DNA of 64,000 bases from a bacterium (GTDB lineage: Bacteria; Bacillota; Bacilli; Lactobacillales; Streptococcaceae): contig CAJNBV010000007.1 in NCBI GenBank assembly GCA_905221095.1, positions 69,015-133,014 on the forward strand. The letters run 5' to 3'. A program made the position numbers and the translations under genes. Shown one piece after another: positions 18,219-26,786 of this stretch. The number at the start of each line of letters is the position of its first letter. The stretch's first letter is position 1. The notes beneath the pieces are model-generated. The model saw nothing but the letters and a program-made list of their open reading frames with translations, did no database searches and was not told where the DNA came from.

Positions 18219-18374
18219 TCAATTAAATACAATCTGATAAAAAATGAAGTAAATAAGGATCAATATCAACTCTACAACAAGTTCAATTTTAACATCATGA
18301 CCTTCAACGGCGTGTTTGAAAATAGCTACAGCCAAGCCAATTATAATGACGCTTAACAAACCCATAAACATCAT
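18219..18374 (-). CDS. Possible 51-residue membrane protein
   Basis: Short ORF in the gap between pepF and the DUF2785 gene. It begins MMFMGLLSVIIIGLAVAIF, then a polar stretch KHAVEGHDVK, then a second hydrophobic segment IELVVELILILIYFIFYQIVF, so two membrane spans separated by a short loop. The ribosome site is weak (GGGGATAGAAAG well upstream of ATGATG). It ends 68 bp before the DUF2785 start and could be co-transcribed. Function unknown; the regular hydrophobic pattern is the main argument that it is real. Confidence 0.45.
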   Translation of the reverse strand: MMFMGLLSVIIIGLAVAIFKHAVEGHDVKIELVVELILILIYFIFYQIVFN

Positions 18375-18397
18375 TCTAGAACAATCTTTCTATCCCC

Positions 18398-20194
18398 CTA
18401 CTCTCCCAACTGGGCACTGTAGGCGATAATCTGGTCAACTGTGTCTGACAAGAATTGTATAGTATCACGGAGTGGTTTGTCTGTTGAAATATCTGCTCCG
18501 ATAATCATGGCTGACTCAAGCGGTGTCTTACTACCACCTGATTTAAGAAGATTGAGCCAGTCTTCAGCTCCAGTTTCTGAATGTTTCAAATGAAGGTAAC
18601 CCGCAGTAGAGATAACAAGACCAGCTGAGTAAGTGTAGCTATACAAGCCCATGTAGTAGTGAGCTTGGCGCATCCAAGTCAGAGCCGCATCGTCGTCAAT
18701 CTCAATGGCATCACCCCAGAATTCTGTCAAGACTTCCTTCATAATACTGTTAAGTTTGCTTGCTCCAAAGGTTTCTCCTTCTTCAATCAATGTATAAACC
18801 TTACGCTGGAAGGCTGCTTCCAAGAGGTGGGTAATGAAGTTATGGAAGTAGGTATCTGTCAAACGATGGGCAAGGGCAAAGCGTTTTTGACGTGGGTCGT
18901 CAGATTGGTGCTCCAAGTAGTCACTTAAAAGCAATTCATTGAAGGTTGATGGTGCCTCAACATAGTAGGTTGACATATGGGCGTTGAAGTAACTTTGGTG
19001 ATTATCTGAAAAGATAAACTGACCAGAATGGCCGATTTCATGAATCAAGGTATAGACATCGCTCAAACGACCTGTCCAGCTCATGAGGACATAAGGGTGC
19101 ACGCGATATGGATCCGCCGCATAACCGCCAGAATCCTTGCCACTATTAGCAGCAAAGTCCACCCAGCGCTCTTCCTGATAGCGAGCAACTTCCTGACAAT
19201 ATTCTTGTCCCAAAGGTTCTACCGACTTCATGACCAAATCATAGGCATCGTCAATGGTCACTTCAGGATTGAGGGCACTGTCCAAGTCCAATTTCCAGTC
19301 TGCAAAGGTCATCTTTTCAAGACCATTGACCTTGGCAACATGCTTGAGGTATCTCTGGGCAACTGGCGCAAAATCCTTCATGATAAGGTCAATCTGACGG
19401 TCAAACATGGCACGGTCCACTTCTTGTTCGGCTAGAAGATAATCAAAAACGGAATCATATCCCTTCATATCTGCCAATAGTTTTTCAGACTTGACTTGGG
19501 CTAAATAGGCTGCCGCAGCTGTATTTTGGTGCTTACGAAGTCCCTCTGAGAAGGAACGGAAGGATTTCTCACGAACCTCAGCGTCCTCATGGTTTTGGTA
19601 AAAATTCTCATAGGTGACAAAGCTGTTTTTGTAGTTTTTTCCATTGGCTTCAAAATCAGCCATTTCAAAGTCCCCAGCTCGCATCTTAGTGTAGATATCC
19701 TGTGGACTGTAGAAAACTTCACCAAGATTGGTCAAGGCTTTTTCCACATCAGCCCCTAGATAGTGGGCTTTTTTGATTTTTGCCTGACGAATGGCTGCCG
19801 TCAAATGTGGCAAGTCCCCCAAACGATTTAAGACTTCCTCGTCTGCTGCCACCAGAGCATCGTCAAAGAAGGTCAAGGCTACGCTGGCATCTGTTTCAAA
19901 TTCCATCCCAGCTTGGGCAATATTAGCAAATTCTTCATTGCTATAGTCTGTCGTCTGAGGCATAAAACCATAGTTACCAATATGGCTCATCTGGATATAG
20001 ATTTGTTCCAATTCTGCGAAGGCCTTCTCAAAATCCTCAAAAGTATGAAGATTACCCTTGTAGTCACGGCTAAACTGGTTGATGTCTTCGCGAGTTTTCT
20101 CGATTGCACGCAAGAAATCCTCACGGTCTTGGTATAGGGCTGTTAAATCCCAAAGTTCCTTCTCTGGAAATTCTGAACGGTGTTTTTGTTCCAT
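18398..20194 (-). CDS. pepF: Oligoendopeptidase F (M3B metallopeptidase)
   Basis: Cytosolic zinc peptidase degrading oligopeptides of roughly 7-17 residues. 598 residues, the family length. Zinc site HEIGHSGQF near residue 385, with the third ligand in ESNA-like YYVEAPSTFNELLLSDYL about 26 residues on. Start MEQKHRSEFPEKELWDLTALY is typical. It lies 10 bp after rsmE on the same strand. Streptococcal relatives are also named PepB. Confidence 0.95.
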   Translation of the reverse strand: MEQKHRSEFPEKELWDLTALYQDREDFLRAIEKTREDINQFSRDYKGNLHTFEDFEKAFAELEQIYIQMSHIGNYGFMPQTTDYSNEEFANIAQAGMEFETDASVALTFFDDALVAADEEVLNRLGDLPHLTAAIRQAKIKKAHYLGADVEKALTNLGEVFYSPQDIYTKMRAGDFEMADFEANGKNYKNSFVTYENFYQNHEDAEVREKSFRSFSEGLRKHQNTAAAAYLAQVKSEKLLADMKGYDSVFDYLLAEQEVDRAMFDRQIDLIMKDFAPVAQRYLKHVAKVNGLEKMTFADWKLDLDSALNPEVTIDDAYDLVMKSVEPLGQEYCQEVARYQEERWVDFAANSGKDSGGYAADPYRVHPYVLMSWTGRLSDVYTLIHEIGHSGQFIFSDNHQSYFNAHMSTYYVEAPSTFNELLLSDYLEHQSDDPRQKRFALAHRLTDTYFHNFITHLLEAAFQRKVYTLIEEGETFGASKLNSIMKEVLTEFWGDAIEIDDDAALTWMRQAHYYMGLYSYTYSAGLVISTAGYLHLKHSETGAEDWLNLLKSGGSKTPLESAMIIGADISTDKPLRDTIQFLSDTVDQIIAYSAQLGE

Positions 20195-20204
20195 TTTCTT
20201 CCTC

Positions 20205-20948
20205 TTATTTCTCTAATTCTAATAAAACACTAAGGGCTGATAAGGCATAAAGCGGTGCTGTTTCTGCTCGCAAAATACGAGGACCAAGTCCTGCTAAGAC
20301 CGCTCCTTTAGCTTCAAAACTTTCAATTTCTGCAGGTGAGAGGCCACCTTCTGGGCCAAAGATAAAGAGCAATTTGGCTCCTGTTTCAAGACAAGTGACT
20401 GCTTGCAGAAGCGCAGAGGCTTCTCCCTCTTTTGCTGATTCTTCATAGGCCACTATGATAGATTCAAACTGATCTAGCTGGGCTATAAAATCTGCTTTTT
20501 TCTCAAAAAGCTTGATACTTGGGACTATATTACGCTTGCTTTGCTCGGCTGCTCCAAGGGCAATTTTTTCTAGTTTTTCGGCTTTCTTGCCCAATTTCTT
20601 ACCATCCCACTTGGAAACTGACCAATCTGCTGGAAATGCCCAAATCTGACTAGCACCCAGTTCGGTTACTTTTTGGGTGATGAACTCCAGCTTGTCTCCC
20701 TTGGGAAATCCAGACGCAATGGTCACTTGAATTGGTAGTTCTACATTGTCAGTTAATTCTTGGACCAACTCAAACTGACGATTTTCCACATCTAGCACGC
20801 GCGCCAAGCGCTTAATGCCATCATCAAAGACCAAAGTAACCTCATCCTCTTCTTTCAAGCGCATAACCTGAAACATATGCTTACTGGTTTCCTTGTCCTC
20901 GATGGTGACAGGAGAGATAGCACTGCCTTTTACAAAATACTGCTGCAT
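20205..20948 (-). CDS. rsmE: 16S rRNA m3U1498 methyltransferase RsmE
   Basis: SPOUT-class methyltransferase modifying U1498 of 16S rRNA. 247 residues; start MQQYFVKGSA has GGAGG 5 nt upstream, so an in-frame TTG four codons earlier is rejected. Conserved SPOUT knot blocks: LFIFGPEGGLSPAEIESF and LGPRILRAETAPLYALSAL. One base separates it from prmA, an arrangement common in Firmicutes. Confidence 0.95.
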   Translation of the reverse strand: MQQYFVKGSAISPVTIEDKETSKHMFQVMRLKEEDEVTLVFDDGIKRLARVLDVENRQFELVQELTDNVELPIQVTIASGFPKGDKLEFITQKVTELGASQIWAFPADWSVSKWDGKKLGKKAEKLEKIALGAAEQSKRNIVPSIKLFEKKADFIAQLDQFESIIVAYEESAKEGEASALLQAVTCLETGAKLLFIFGPEGGLSPAEIESFEAKGAVLAGLGPRILRAETAPLYALSALSVLLELEK

Positions 20949-20949
20949 G

Positions 20950-21900
20950 CTAGCCTCCAATCACACCTGAAATATCCTTGGTTTTCTTAAAGACACAGGC
21001 ATTCCATTCCCCTTGAATCATGTGAGTTTCAAGGAAAAATCCAGCTGACTCAGCCGATTCGCGCACCATGTCCCACTTGTCCTTGATAATGCCACTCATG
21101 ATCAGGTAGCCTTCATCCTTGACCAAACGATAAGCATCGTCTGTCAGATTAATGAGGATATCCGCCAAGATATTAGCCACAATCACATCTGCCTCAATCT
21201 CCACGCCTTTAAGCAAATCTCCAGCAGCAACATGAATATTTTCCATGCCAGGGTTGAGCTCAATATTTTCCTGAGCCACACGAACCGCTACATCATCCAG
21301 GTCGTAGGCGAAGATTTCCTTAGCACCAAGAAGAGAGCTGGCGATAGAAAGGACACCTGAACCAGTCCCCACATCCAGCACCGTTTCGCCACCACGAAGA
21401 ACCTGCTCCAAAGCAAAGAGACTCATCTTAGTTGTCGGATGTGTTCCAGTCCCAAAAGCCATACCTGGATCCAGCTTGATAATCTTTTCTCCCGCAGTCG
21501 CCTCATAGTCTGTCCAAGAGGGAACGATGGTCAAATCATGAGTGATACGAGCTGGCTCATAGTATTTCTTCCAGTTGTCTGCCCAGTCTTCCTCAGCCAA
21601 GGCAGTCGTCCCCATTTTGACCTCTCCCAAATCCATAAAATCAGTTAGTTCCGCGAGGCGAGCCTGCAAGTCTGCCTCAACCACTGCTACATCAACCGTT
21701 TCAGGATAGTAGGCGGTCACTACAATTTCTTCTTGTTGCTCTACCTCAGGGAAAATCTCTCCAAATCGATCCACATTCCCCACATAGTCCATGCTGTCTT
21801 CGATCGCAACACCTTGCGCTCCTAGCTCAATCAAGAGATTGGAAACCAATTCCTCTCCCTCACGCTTAACCGTAACTTTTAACTCTTGCCATGTTTCCAT
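20950..21900 (-). CDS. prmA: Ribosomal protein L11 methyltransferase PrmA
   Basis: SAM-dependent trimethylation of ribosomal protein L11. 316 residues: N-terminal L11-binding domain ([17 protein letters not shown]...) and a Rossmann domain with [19 protein letters not shown] near 176 and [14 protein letters not shown] near 240. Overlaps the upstream membrane-protein gene by 22 nt and precedes rsmE by 1 nt. Confidence 0.96.
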   Translation of the reverse strand: METWQELKVTVKREGEELVSNLLIELGAQGVAIEDSMDYVGNVDRFGEIFPEVEQQEEIVVTAYYPETVDVAVVEADLQARLAELTDFMDLGEVKMGTTALAEEDWADNWKKYYEPARITHDLTIVPSWTDYEATAGEKIIKLDPGMAFGTGTHPTTKMSLFALEQVLRGGETVLDVGTGSGVLSIASSLLGAKEIFAYDLDDVAVRVAQENIELNPGMENIHVAAGDLLKGVEIEADVIVANILADILINLTDDAYRLVKDEGYLIMSGIIKDKWDMVRESAESAGFFLETHMIQGEWNACVFKKTKDISGVIGG

Positions 21901-22280
21901 TTTGAATCTTCCTTATTTTTCTTAAATTCTTCAATCACATCTGCGTAATGTTCTTTCATTGCACTATGAATCTGCTGTTTAAAAATACCAAACATAAGAA
22001 AATAAACTAGTAGAACAATACTTTCCAACAGTATAAAAAGTAAAAAATACACCGATAAGGGCAGTACGAGACCTCTACCACTTAGTAAGGGTACAACAAC
22101 CATTAGCACACACATCACAGTCATAGAAATTCCTGCTACTTTTGTACCTCTTTCTCTCATCTTCTTTAACTTTAAATATTCTATATAGATGATTGTAGCT
22201 TCTTCCTTAGAGTATTGCCCAATTTCTAATTTTTTCTCCACTTCTTTATTGAGTGTCGTTGTTGCAATCGCAAAAATCAT
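21879..22280 (-). CDS. Membrane protein of unknown function
   Basis: A 133-residue protein with a charged N-terminal third ([36 protein letters not shown]), two hydrophobic segments (about 49-68 and 72-97), and a charged, Lys-rich cytoplasmic tail. The start overlaps the Nudix pseudogene end by 4 nt and its end overlaps prmA by 22 nt, so it belongs to the same transcript. I do not recognise the family. Confidence 0.75.
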   Translation of the reverse strand: MIFAIATTTLNKEVEKKLEIGQYSKEEATIIYIEYLKLKKMRERGTKVAGISMTVMCVLMVVVPLLSGRGLVLPLSVYFLLFILLESIVLLVYFLMFGIFKQQIHSAMKEHYADVIEEFKKNKEDSKWKHGKS

Positions 22281-22726
22281 TTTACTTCCTCCAAATAATC
22301 CCTCAATCTCCTCTGCAACTGGGGTACAACCTTTTCTGAGTCAAGAAACTCATCAATGCTCATCAGTTTATAGCTCTGTCCTTCGTCACCAAAGACAATC
22401 TGGTCAAACTGTTCCTGAGCCAACTTTCCAACTAGAAAGACCGACTCCTTCCCCTCAAAAAGCATGCTTGGATAAACCTTACCCCAGAGCAGGCAATCTT
22501 TAGACAAATGAATCCCCAGTTCCTCAAAAACTTCACGCGCCACGCACTCGAAAGGACTTTCGTCCCCTTCACGGCCACCACCTGGCAGTTCTCACATATT
22601 GGGCCACGGGATATTGTCCTTGTCATCACGCAAGATAGTTAAAATCCTATCATCACAAAAGAGGGCAATTTTGCAACCTGTGAAATAGAAAAGATTATGA
22701 AAGAATTCAAAAACTACCACTATCAT
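22277..22726 (-). pseudogene. Nudix hydrolase gene broken by an in-frame TGA and by insertion of a cassette
   Basis: The reading frame is FTGCKIALFCDDRILTILRDDKDNIPWPNM, then TGA (22592-22594) where family members have Trp, then ELPGGGREGDESPFECVAREVFEELGI, a complete Nudix box (Gx5Ex7REVxEExG), running to DYLEEVK. One TGG to TGA change therefore splits a Nudix pyrophosphohydrolase. The 5' end is also odd: the ATG at 22726 has an AAAGGA site, but the first 13 codons are not the native start, whose remnant lies 2.4 kb away at 25045-25113. Both lesions argue it is inactive; translation restart at 22543 (MAREVF) would lose part of the box. Confidence 0.85.
22665..22686. repeat. Left 22-bp direct repeat flanking the nuclease cassette
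   Basis: Matches 25073-25094 at 19 of 22 positions. In the Nudix frame it encodes FTGCKIA, and all three differences are synonymous third positions (GGT/GGC, TGC/TGT, AAA/AAG). Confidence 0.8.
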
Positions 22727-22852
22727 ATATCCTTTGAGTAAAAAAATATATTTATTTAAGAAACACATTTGAGAAGTACGGCTCATATCTTATTACATGA
22801 AAAATTTAAGGAGGCTCACTAAAAAGCAAGCCCCTATTGTACACAGTTCCTT

Positions 22853-23512
22853 TCAACTTAGCAAATCTTCAAGCTCGTGCTTCTTAAAGTAATGATCTAT
22901 ATCATGAATCGTATCATGTTTAATAGAGTCCATTTTATCACATAAAAGTTTTAAAAAATTATCTCCCGAACTTAATTTTTCGAAATCATTAATATTGAAA
23001 TCCAATATTAAGATATCATCCTTTAAAAAAATCTTCTTTACTAAGCCCGTTGCATCTTTCCAATCACTTCCAGTAAATCCTTCATAAGAAAAAATAACTC
23101 CAAACTTACATCCCTGATTTCTCAACAAAGAGTGAAACTTTCCTATCCAAGTAACGGATACTTTCTTGTTATAATTCTTACATTCAAATAAAATATCTGT
23201 ATCAATACTTAAAAATTGACGGAATAATTCTTTAGCCCCTATCTTGGTTCTCAGCAATAGATCAATTTCATTTGTATGTGTCCTTAAATTTGGAAACACT
23301 TCAAAAAAATTAGTACTTTCTGCTAAAAATACGACTAGTTCCTCCAGCGCTCCACCTTTTATGGATGATTTACTATTACTTCCATTTTCATCTTTAAATT
23401 TATTAAGTTTCTTTATATACTCTTCCAATTTTTTACCACGCAAAGTTAATTCTTTGAAAATATCCTCAAGGTCTAGAGAAAGTAAAAATGCTAATACTTC
23501 TTTAACTTCCAT
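22853..23512 (-). CDS. Predicted PD-(D/E)XK (Mrr-like) restriction endonuclease
   Basis: A 219-residue protein of the restriction-endonuclease fold. Visible catalytic pattern: GGALEELVVFL (Glu57/Glu58), NEIDLLLRTK (Glu82, Asp84) and ILFECKNYNKKVS (Glu110, Lys112), followed by WIGKFHSLLRNQGCKFGVIFSYEGFTGSDW, which resembles the Mrr strand-helix where nucleases have GxxxTxxGFT. The N-terminal 50 residues are helical and charged. It is the third gene of an overlapping trio and overlaps the wHTH gene by 11 nt. AT-rich compared with prmA or pepF. Probably cleaves DNA; specificity (modified or foreign DNA) is inference. Confidence 0.75.
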   Translation of the reverse strand: MEVKEVLAFLLSLDLEDIFKELTLRGKKLEEYIKKLNKFKDENGSNSKSSIKGGALEELVVFLAESTNFFEVFPNLRTHTNEIDLLLRTKIGAKELFRQFLSIDTDILFECKNYNKKVSVTWIGKFHSLLRNQGCKFGVIFSYEGFTGSDWKDATGLVKKIFLKDDILILDFNINDFEKLSSGDNFLKLLCDKMDSIKHDTIHDIDHYFKKHELEDLLS

Positions 23513-23885
23513 AATCTTTTTTAACCTCGTATATCACATACAGATTATCTTTAAGTGGAAATACCTCGCCACATTCTTTACATGCCATCTCGTTAGGAAG
23601 ATTAATATAACTTATACCTTTAAACACCTTTCTATAATTGTCATTATCCGGACACCTGAATTCAAATAATCTATCAAGAATTCCTTCTTTTTCAAGTATA
23701 TTTAATAAAATAAAAACTTGATCAATACTTATATCTAATTTTCTAGCTACTGCACCAGGATACATATAAATCTTATTTTTATCTCGAAAATAAGGTTCCA
23801 ATAATTCAACTATCTGTAATTTATTATATGTACCAGATTCAGCTACCACTCTCTCTATATTTTTTAATAATATATTTGGTAACAT
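23502..23885 (-). CDS. Winged-helix protein with a CxxC zinc-binding-like end, cassette gene 2
   Basis: 127 residues. The middle part, YPGAVARKLDISIDQVFILLNILEKEGILDRLFEF (about 41-75), reads as a winged helix; the last third has FRCPDNDN and ACKECGEVFPLKDN, which could bind one metal with Cys77-type and CxxC ligands. AGGGGATGAACT precedes its ATG. It overlaps the first gene by 47 nt and the nuclease by 11 nt, so the three are translationally coupled. It could be a DNA-targeting subunit or a regulator of the nuclease; no named family recognised. Confidence 0.65.
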   Translation of the reverse strand: MLPNILLKNIERVVAESGTYNKLQIVELLEPYFRDKNKIYMYPGAVARKLDISIDQVFILLNILEKEGILDRLFEFRCPDNDNYRKVFKGISYINLPNEMACKECGEVFPLKDNLYVIYEVKKDYGS

Positions 23886-24873
23886 AGTTCATCCCCTCAC
23901 TGCCTCTTCCATTCGTATAATACTCCATTAGAGTAAAATCATTAGAATTATCACTTAACAAATTAACAAAATTAAATTTTACTTGAATGATTCTACGTTT
24001 AATCTCATTAGGCCATCTAAGAGATCGCCAAGGTAGCTCAGAAGTTTCTTCTGTATCTTTTATGAAATCCTCAAGCAATTGTTTAATTTGTTGGCATTCC
24101 TCATTCGCTTCAAACAAATCCGAATTGTCTTTAATAATTGCATCTAACTCTCCAAGTATTGGCAAAACCGTTTCATCCGAACTTTGAGAACTATTAAGAG
24201 TTGCATCTCCACCATTTGCTAGTTGCATTTTTTGAGAGCTAACTTTTACATTGCTATCATTTTCAGCGATGAAATTAACTGTTTGATCTAAAGGCATAGC
24301 ATCAAGATTCACAGCAAACTTAGATTCAATATCCCTTCTAATCTCAGAAATTCTTTCATTATAAAAATCGCTTTCATCGTTTCGTAAAAACCTTGAAATC
24401 GTATGCACTCTTGTTTCAATAACATTATATTCTGGATAATAGACTGCTAACATAGGATATCTCACAGAGTATGTTCTAGGGACACCTTCAATTAGTTTTA
24501 CACCCACACAGCGTTTTAAAAATTTTATAATATACAATGTTCCAGTTTTAATAACCGTAGGAACATCCTCATTTGTAATCTTTCCTTCATTATGAATCAA
24601 GGAATCTAACTTCTCTTTTAAGTCATCAGTTGGACTAGATACTTCAAAAATTGAGCTGTATTTATAAAGCTTTTCAAATTCAAATTTTTCAATAATCTTT
24701 TCAACTTTTTCACATTCAGTTTCTAGCATTTTAGAAATAATTTCACGAGAATCTGGTGACAACTTATTGTCCTCCTCATGTACAATTACTTCTGCATTTT
24801 TTAACATACGTTCAATAATCTTTAAATCACTTTTTGAATATAGCTCAATTGAATCTTTTAGTAAATCTGACAT
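23839..24873 (-). CDS. Protein of unknown family, first gene of the nuclease cassette
   Basis: 344 residues. The start MSDLLKDSIELYSKSD has GGAGGAGAT upstream; a 36-residue upstream extension has no site. The N-terminal half is helical and acidic (about 1-100), then a more conserved-looking core with ITNEDVPTVIKTGTLYIIKFLKRCVGVKL and YSVRYPMLAVYYPEYNVIETRVHTISRFLRND, then a Ser/Asn-rich linker (about 225-245) and a C-terminal part with ELPWRSLRWPNEIKRRIIQVKFNFVNLL. No Walker, HTH or nuclease motif was seen. As the lead gene of a coupled trio with a nuclease it may be a sensor or targeting subunit (inference). Confidence 0.6.
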   Translation of the reverse strand: MSDLLKDSIELYSKSDLKIIERMLKNAEVIVHEEDNKLSPDSREIISKMLETECEKVEKIIEKFEFEKLYKYSSIFEVSSPTDDLKEKLDSLIHNEGKITNEDVPTVIKTGTLYIIKFLKRCVGVKLIEGVPRTYSVRYPMLAVYYPEYNVIETRVHTISRFLRNDESDFYNERISEIRRDIESKFAVNLDAMPLDQTVNFIAENDSNVKVSSQKMQLANGGDATLNSSQSSDETVLPILGELDAIIKDNSDLFEANEECQQIKQLLEDFIKDTEETSELPWRSLRWPNEIKRRIIQVKFNFVNLLSDNSNDFTLMEYYTNGRGSEGMNYVTKYIIKKYRESGS

Positions 24874-24964
24874 ATATCTCCTCCACTCACCAACAAAAAC
24901 TAATAATTTCTTACATATATTCTCTTTGCATACATACAAACAGGTAATACTACATTTCGCTTCA

Positions 24965-24973
24965 ATTGTAGCA
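24965..24973 (-). promoter_or_regulatory. Extended -10 promoter of the nuclease cassette
   Basis: Minus-strand TGCTACAAT (TG-N-TACAAT), 92 nt before the first cassette start codon. No good -35 at the right distance, so it relies on the extended -10. The 90-nt leader is AT-rich; no hairpin found. Confidence 0.5.
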
Positions 24974-25044
24974 TAAATCAAGGATAAATTCTAGTATATC
25001 AATTGACACAGTTTTTTAAACACGATAAAACATAGTATTTACTT

Positions 25045-25113
25045 CTAAAACATACAGTTTAATATAAAAAAAGCAATCTTACAGCCTGTGAAATCAGAAA
25101 TCTCTATTTCCAT
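25045..25113 (-). pseudogene. 5' remnant of the Nudix gene on the other side of the cassette
   Basis: A good AAAGGAG site and ATG follow the M50 protease stop by one base, then MEIEISDFTGCKIA, which matches FTGCKIA of the Nudix gene at 22686, after which the frame runs into unrelated sequence and stops at TAG. So the Nudix gene was originally the next gene of the DUF3013-M50 operon and was split near codon 14. Confidence 0.75.
25073..25094. repeat. Right 22-bp direct repeat flanking the nuclease cassette
   Basis: Partner of 22665-22686 (19/22 identical, same orientation). The two copies bound a segment of about 2.4 kb containing only the three cassette genes and their flanks. Confidence 0.8.
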
Positions 25114-25114
25114 A

Positions 25115-26182
25115 TCAAACTCCTTTGTCTAATTCTTGTTCCAGCTCTGCTAACCAGTTCTCATAATAGCTTTTCTCGTCCCTCAACATGCGACTAGCAT
25201 TCATTTTCTGTCTAGCAATCTTCATAGCCTTGCGAGTTTTAGCTACATCATTCTTAACTTTAAATTGATACCAGGCTTGAATCATTTGCACATCTGCCAT
25301 TTTTAGAGATAAAAAGGATTTAACGCTTCGAACACTTGCATATTCCTCCGCTTTCTCATTATCACCTTCTAGCAAGGCGATTTGAAGAAGGTTTAGTTGG
25401 CAAAGAGTTTCAGACATCGAGTGTTCTGTTCTCTCTAGTAAAGATTGAAATATCTTTTTAGCTACCTCTAAATGACCATCCAATATGAAAACCACTCCCT
25501 GAAGAGTTTCAATACTTTCTGCGAAACTCCCTCGTGCATCCTCAGAAACTGGTTGAACAAAGTCTTTCAAATCATATTCTTGAGGAGCCAGCAAAGTTTG
25601 AGCAGAATGTCTCAATACCAAGTAGGCGTATTTCGTATTTTCAGGGTGCTGTAGTAATTCCCAAATTTTTGCTCCATCGGTGATGCCGACTGGCAAAGCG
25701 TTGTTTAGGAAGAACGATAAATTCAGAAAGATCCAAGTACCAGCAAAATACCAGCTTTTTGTCACAAATCCAAACAATATCGCCAATAATATCAAGCTAA
25801 GATGAACCAGCAAACCTCCTGAAAGCATCAAGATGATTCTTTGATCGCTTTCATCTTCTTTCAATCCAATGTACTGAGCACCAACATTTTTCAGAATGGC
25901 TGTTCTACTAAGATGAAACCTGCCTGACTTTTTGGTCAAAAGAAAATGTCCTAATCCAAAAGCCACCAGCCGATAGCCTGTCAAGTAGCCACAAAAAGCA
26001 TGACCCAGCTCATGAAGAATAAAGATTAAATACATGCTTAAAAGAGCGAAGGCATAACCAAAAGTGAATGCTAAAACTGCTGAATACCTCAACTCTGCAA
26101 ATGCGATAGTGCCACAAGCAAAAGCTAGCATAATAAAGACAAAAGCTAGCACATAAACCAAATACGTCCCAAATTTTTTCAT
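25115..26182 (-). CDS. M50-family (site-2-protease-like) membrane metallopeptidase
   Basis: 355 residues: an N-terminal membrane domain with about five hydrophobic segments and a soluble helical, TPR-like C-terminal half (about 200-355). Zinc motif HELGHAFCGYLTG (HExxH) near residue 57, and NNALPVGITDGAKIWELL near 160 supplies the third ligand Asp (NxxPxxxxDG-like). Presumably cleaves membrane proteins or pheromone precursors; substrate unknown. Downstream of DUF3013 by 18 bp; formerly followed directly by the Nudix gene. Confidence 0.88.
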   Translation of the reverse strand: MKKFGTYLVYVLAFVFIMLAFACGTIAFAELRYSAVLAFTFGYAFALLSMYLIFILHELGHAFCGYLTGYRLVAFGLGHFLLTKKSGRFHLSRTAILKNVGAQYIGLKEDESDQRIILMLSGGLLVHLSLILLAILFGFVTKSWYFAGTWIFLNLSFFLNNALPVGITDGAKIWELLQHPENTKYAYLVLRHSAQTLLAPQEYDLKDFVQPVSEDARGSFAESIETLQGVVFILDGHLEVAKKIFQSLLERTEHSMSETLCQLNLLQIALLEGDNEKAEEYASVRSVKSFLSLKMADVQMIQAWYQFKVKNDVAKTRKAMKIARQKMNASRMLRDEKSYYENWLAELEQELDKGV

Positions 26183-26200
26183 ACTACCTTCTCCAAACTC

Positions 26201-26671
26201 CTAGTATCTCGGATAAGGATAAAACTCTCCCTCTTCCAAGCCTACTTTTCCTTCTTCAAAGACTTCTTGGTTCCATTCCATGACAAATTCTTCTGCCTCT
26301 GGGTCTTCCAAAAAGTCCATGAGAGCATCCAGCCCAACCTCAGCAGTATCTTTGAGGAAAAGAGCAAAATAAGCTAAAAATTCACGAGAAAATCCTTTTT
26401 TAGGCAGGTAAGGAATAACAGTCAAATAGTCTTCTGCATTGACGGTTGACTTAGCAGGATTATAAAAAAGGACTGCTTCCTCAAAAAGGATATCATCTGA
26501 CGAAACCTCTCCGTCCTCGTCCACCATCTCCACACCTGCAGCGTTTTGCGCTTCCAATAGAAAACTCACTTCTACCGCGTGATTGCGCTTGTCCCAACTA
26601 ATCTCAAAGTCAAATGGAAAATTCTTCTCCAACTCTTCCTCTAAAACATCTAAAAATCCGTATGTTGCCAT
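26201..26671 (-). CDS. DUF3013-family protein
   Basis: 156 residues, strongly acidic, starting MATYGFLDVLEEELEKNFPFDFEISWDKRNHAVEVSFLLE and ending EEGKVGLEEGEFYPYPRY. I remember this as DUF3013, a streptococcal family of unknown function. First gene of the operon with the M50 protease, divergent from rarA. No catalytic motif seen. Confidence 0.8.
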   Translation of the reverse strand: MATYGFLDVLEEELEKNFPFDFEISWDKRNHAVEVSFLLEAQNAAGVEMVDEDGEVSSDDILFEEAVLFYNPAKSTVNAEDYLTVIPYLPKKGFSREFLAYFALFLKDTAEVGLDALMDFLEDPEAEEFVMEWNQEVFEEGKVGLEEGEFYPYPRY

Positions 26672-26786
26672 TTTGTCCTCTTTCTATGCGACTCTTTAAT
26701 CGCCCCGATTGCTCGGAAATGTGCTAAAATAGATACTACCATCTTACCACATATGTATCAGAAAATCCACGTTAGAAAGGACTGCT

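Noticed and set aside
22544..22786. Two separate small genes (64 and 88 residues) in the Nudix region
   Set aside because: They are in the same frame, separated by 48 nt containing one TGA, and together form one Nudix domain; treated as a single pseudogene.
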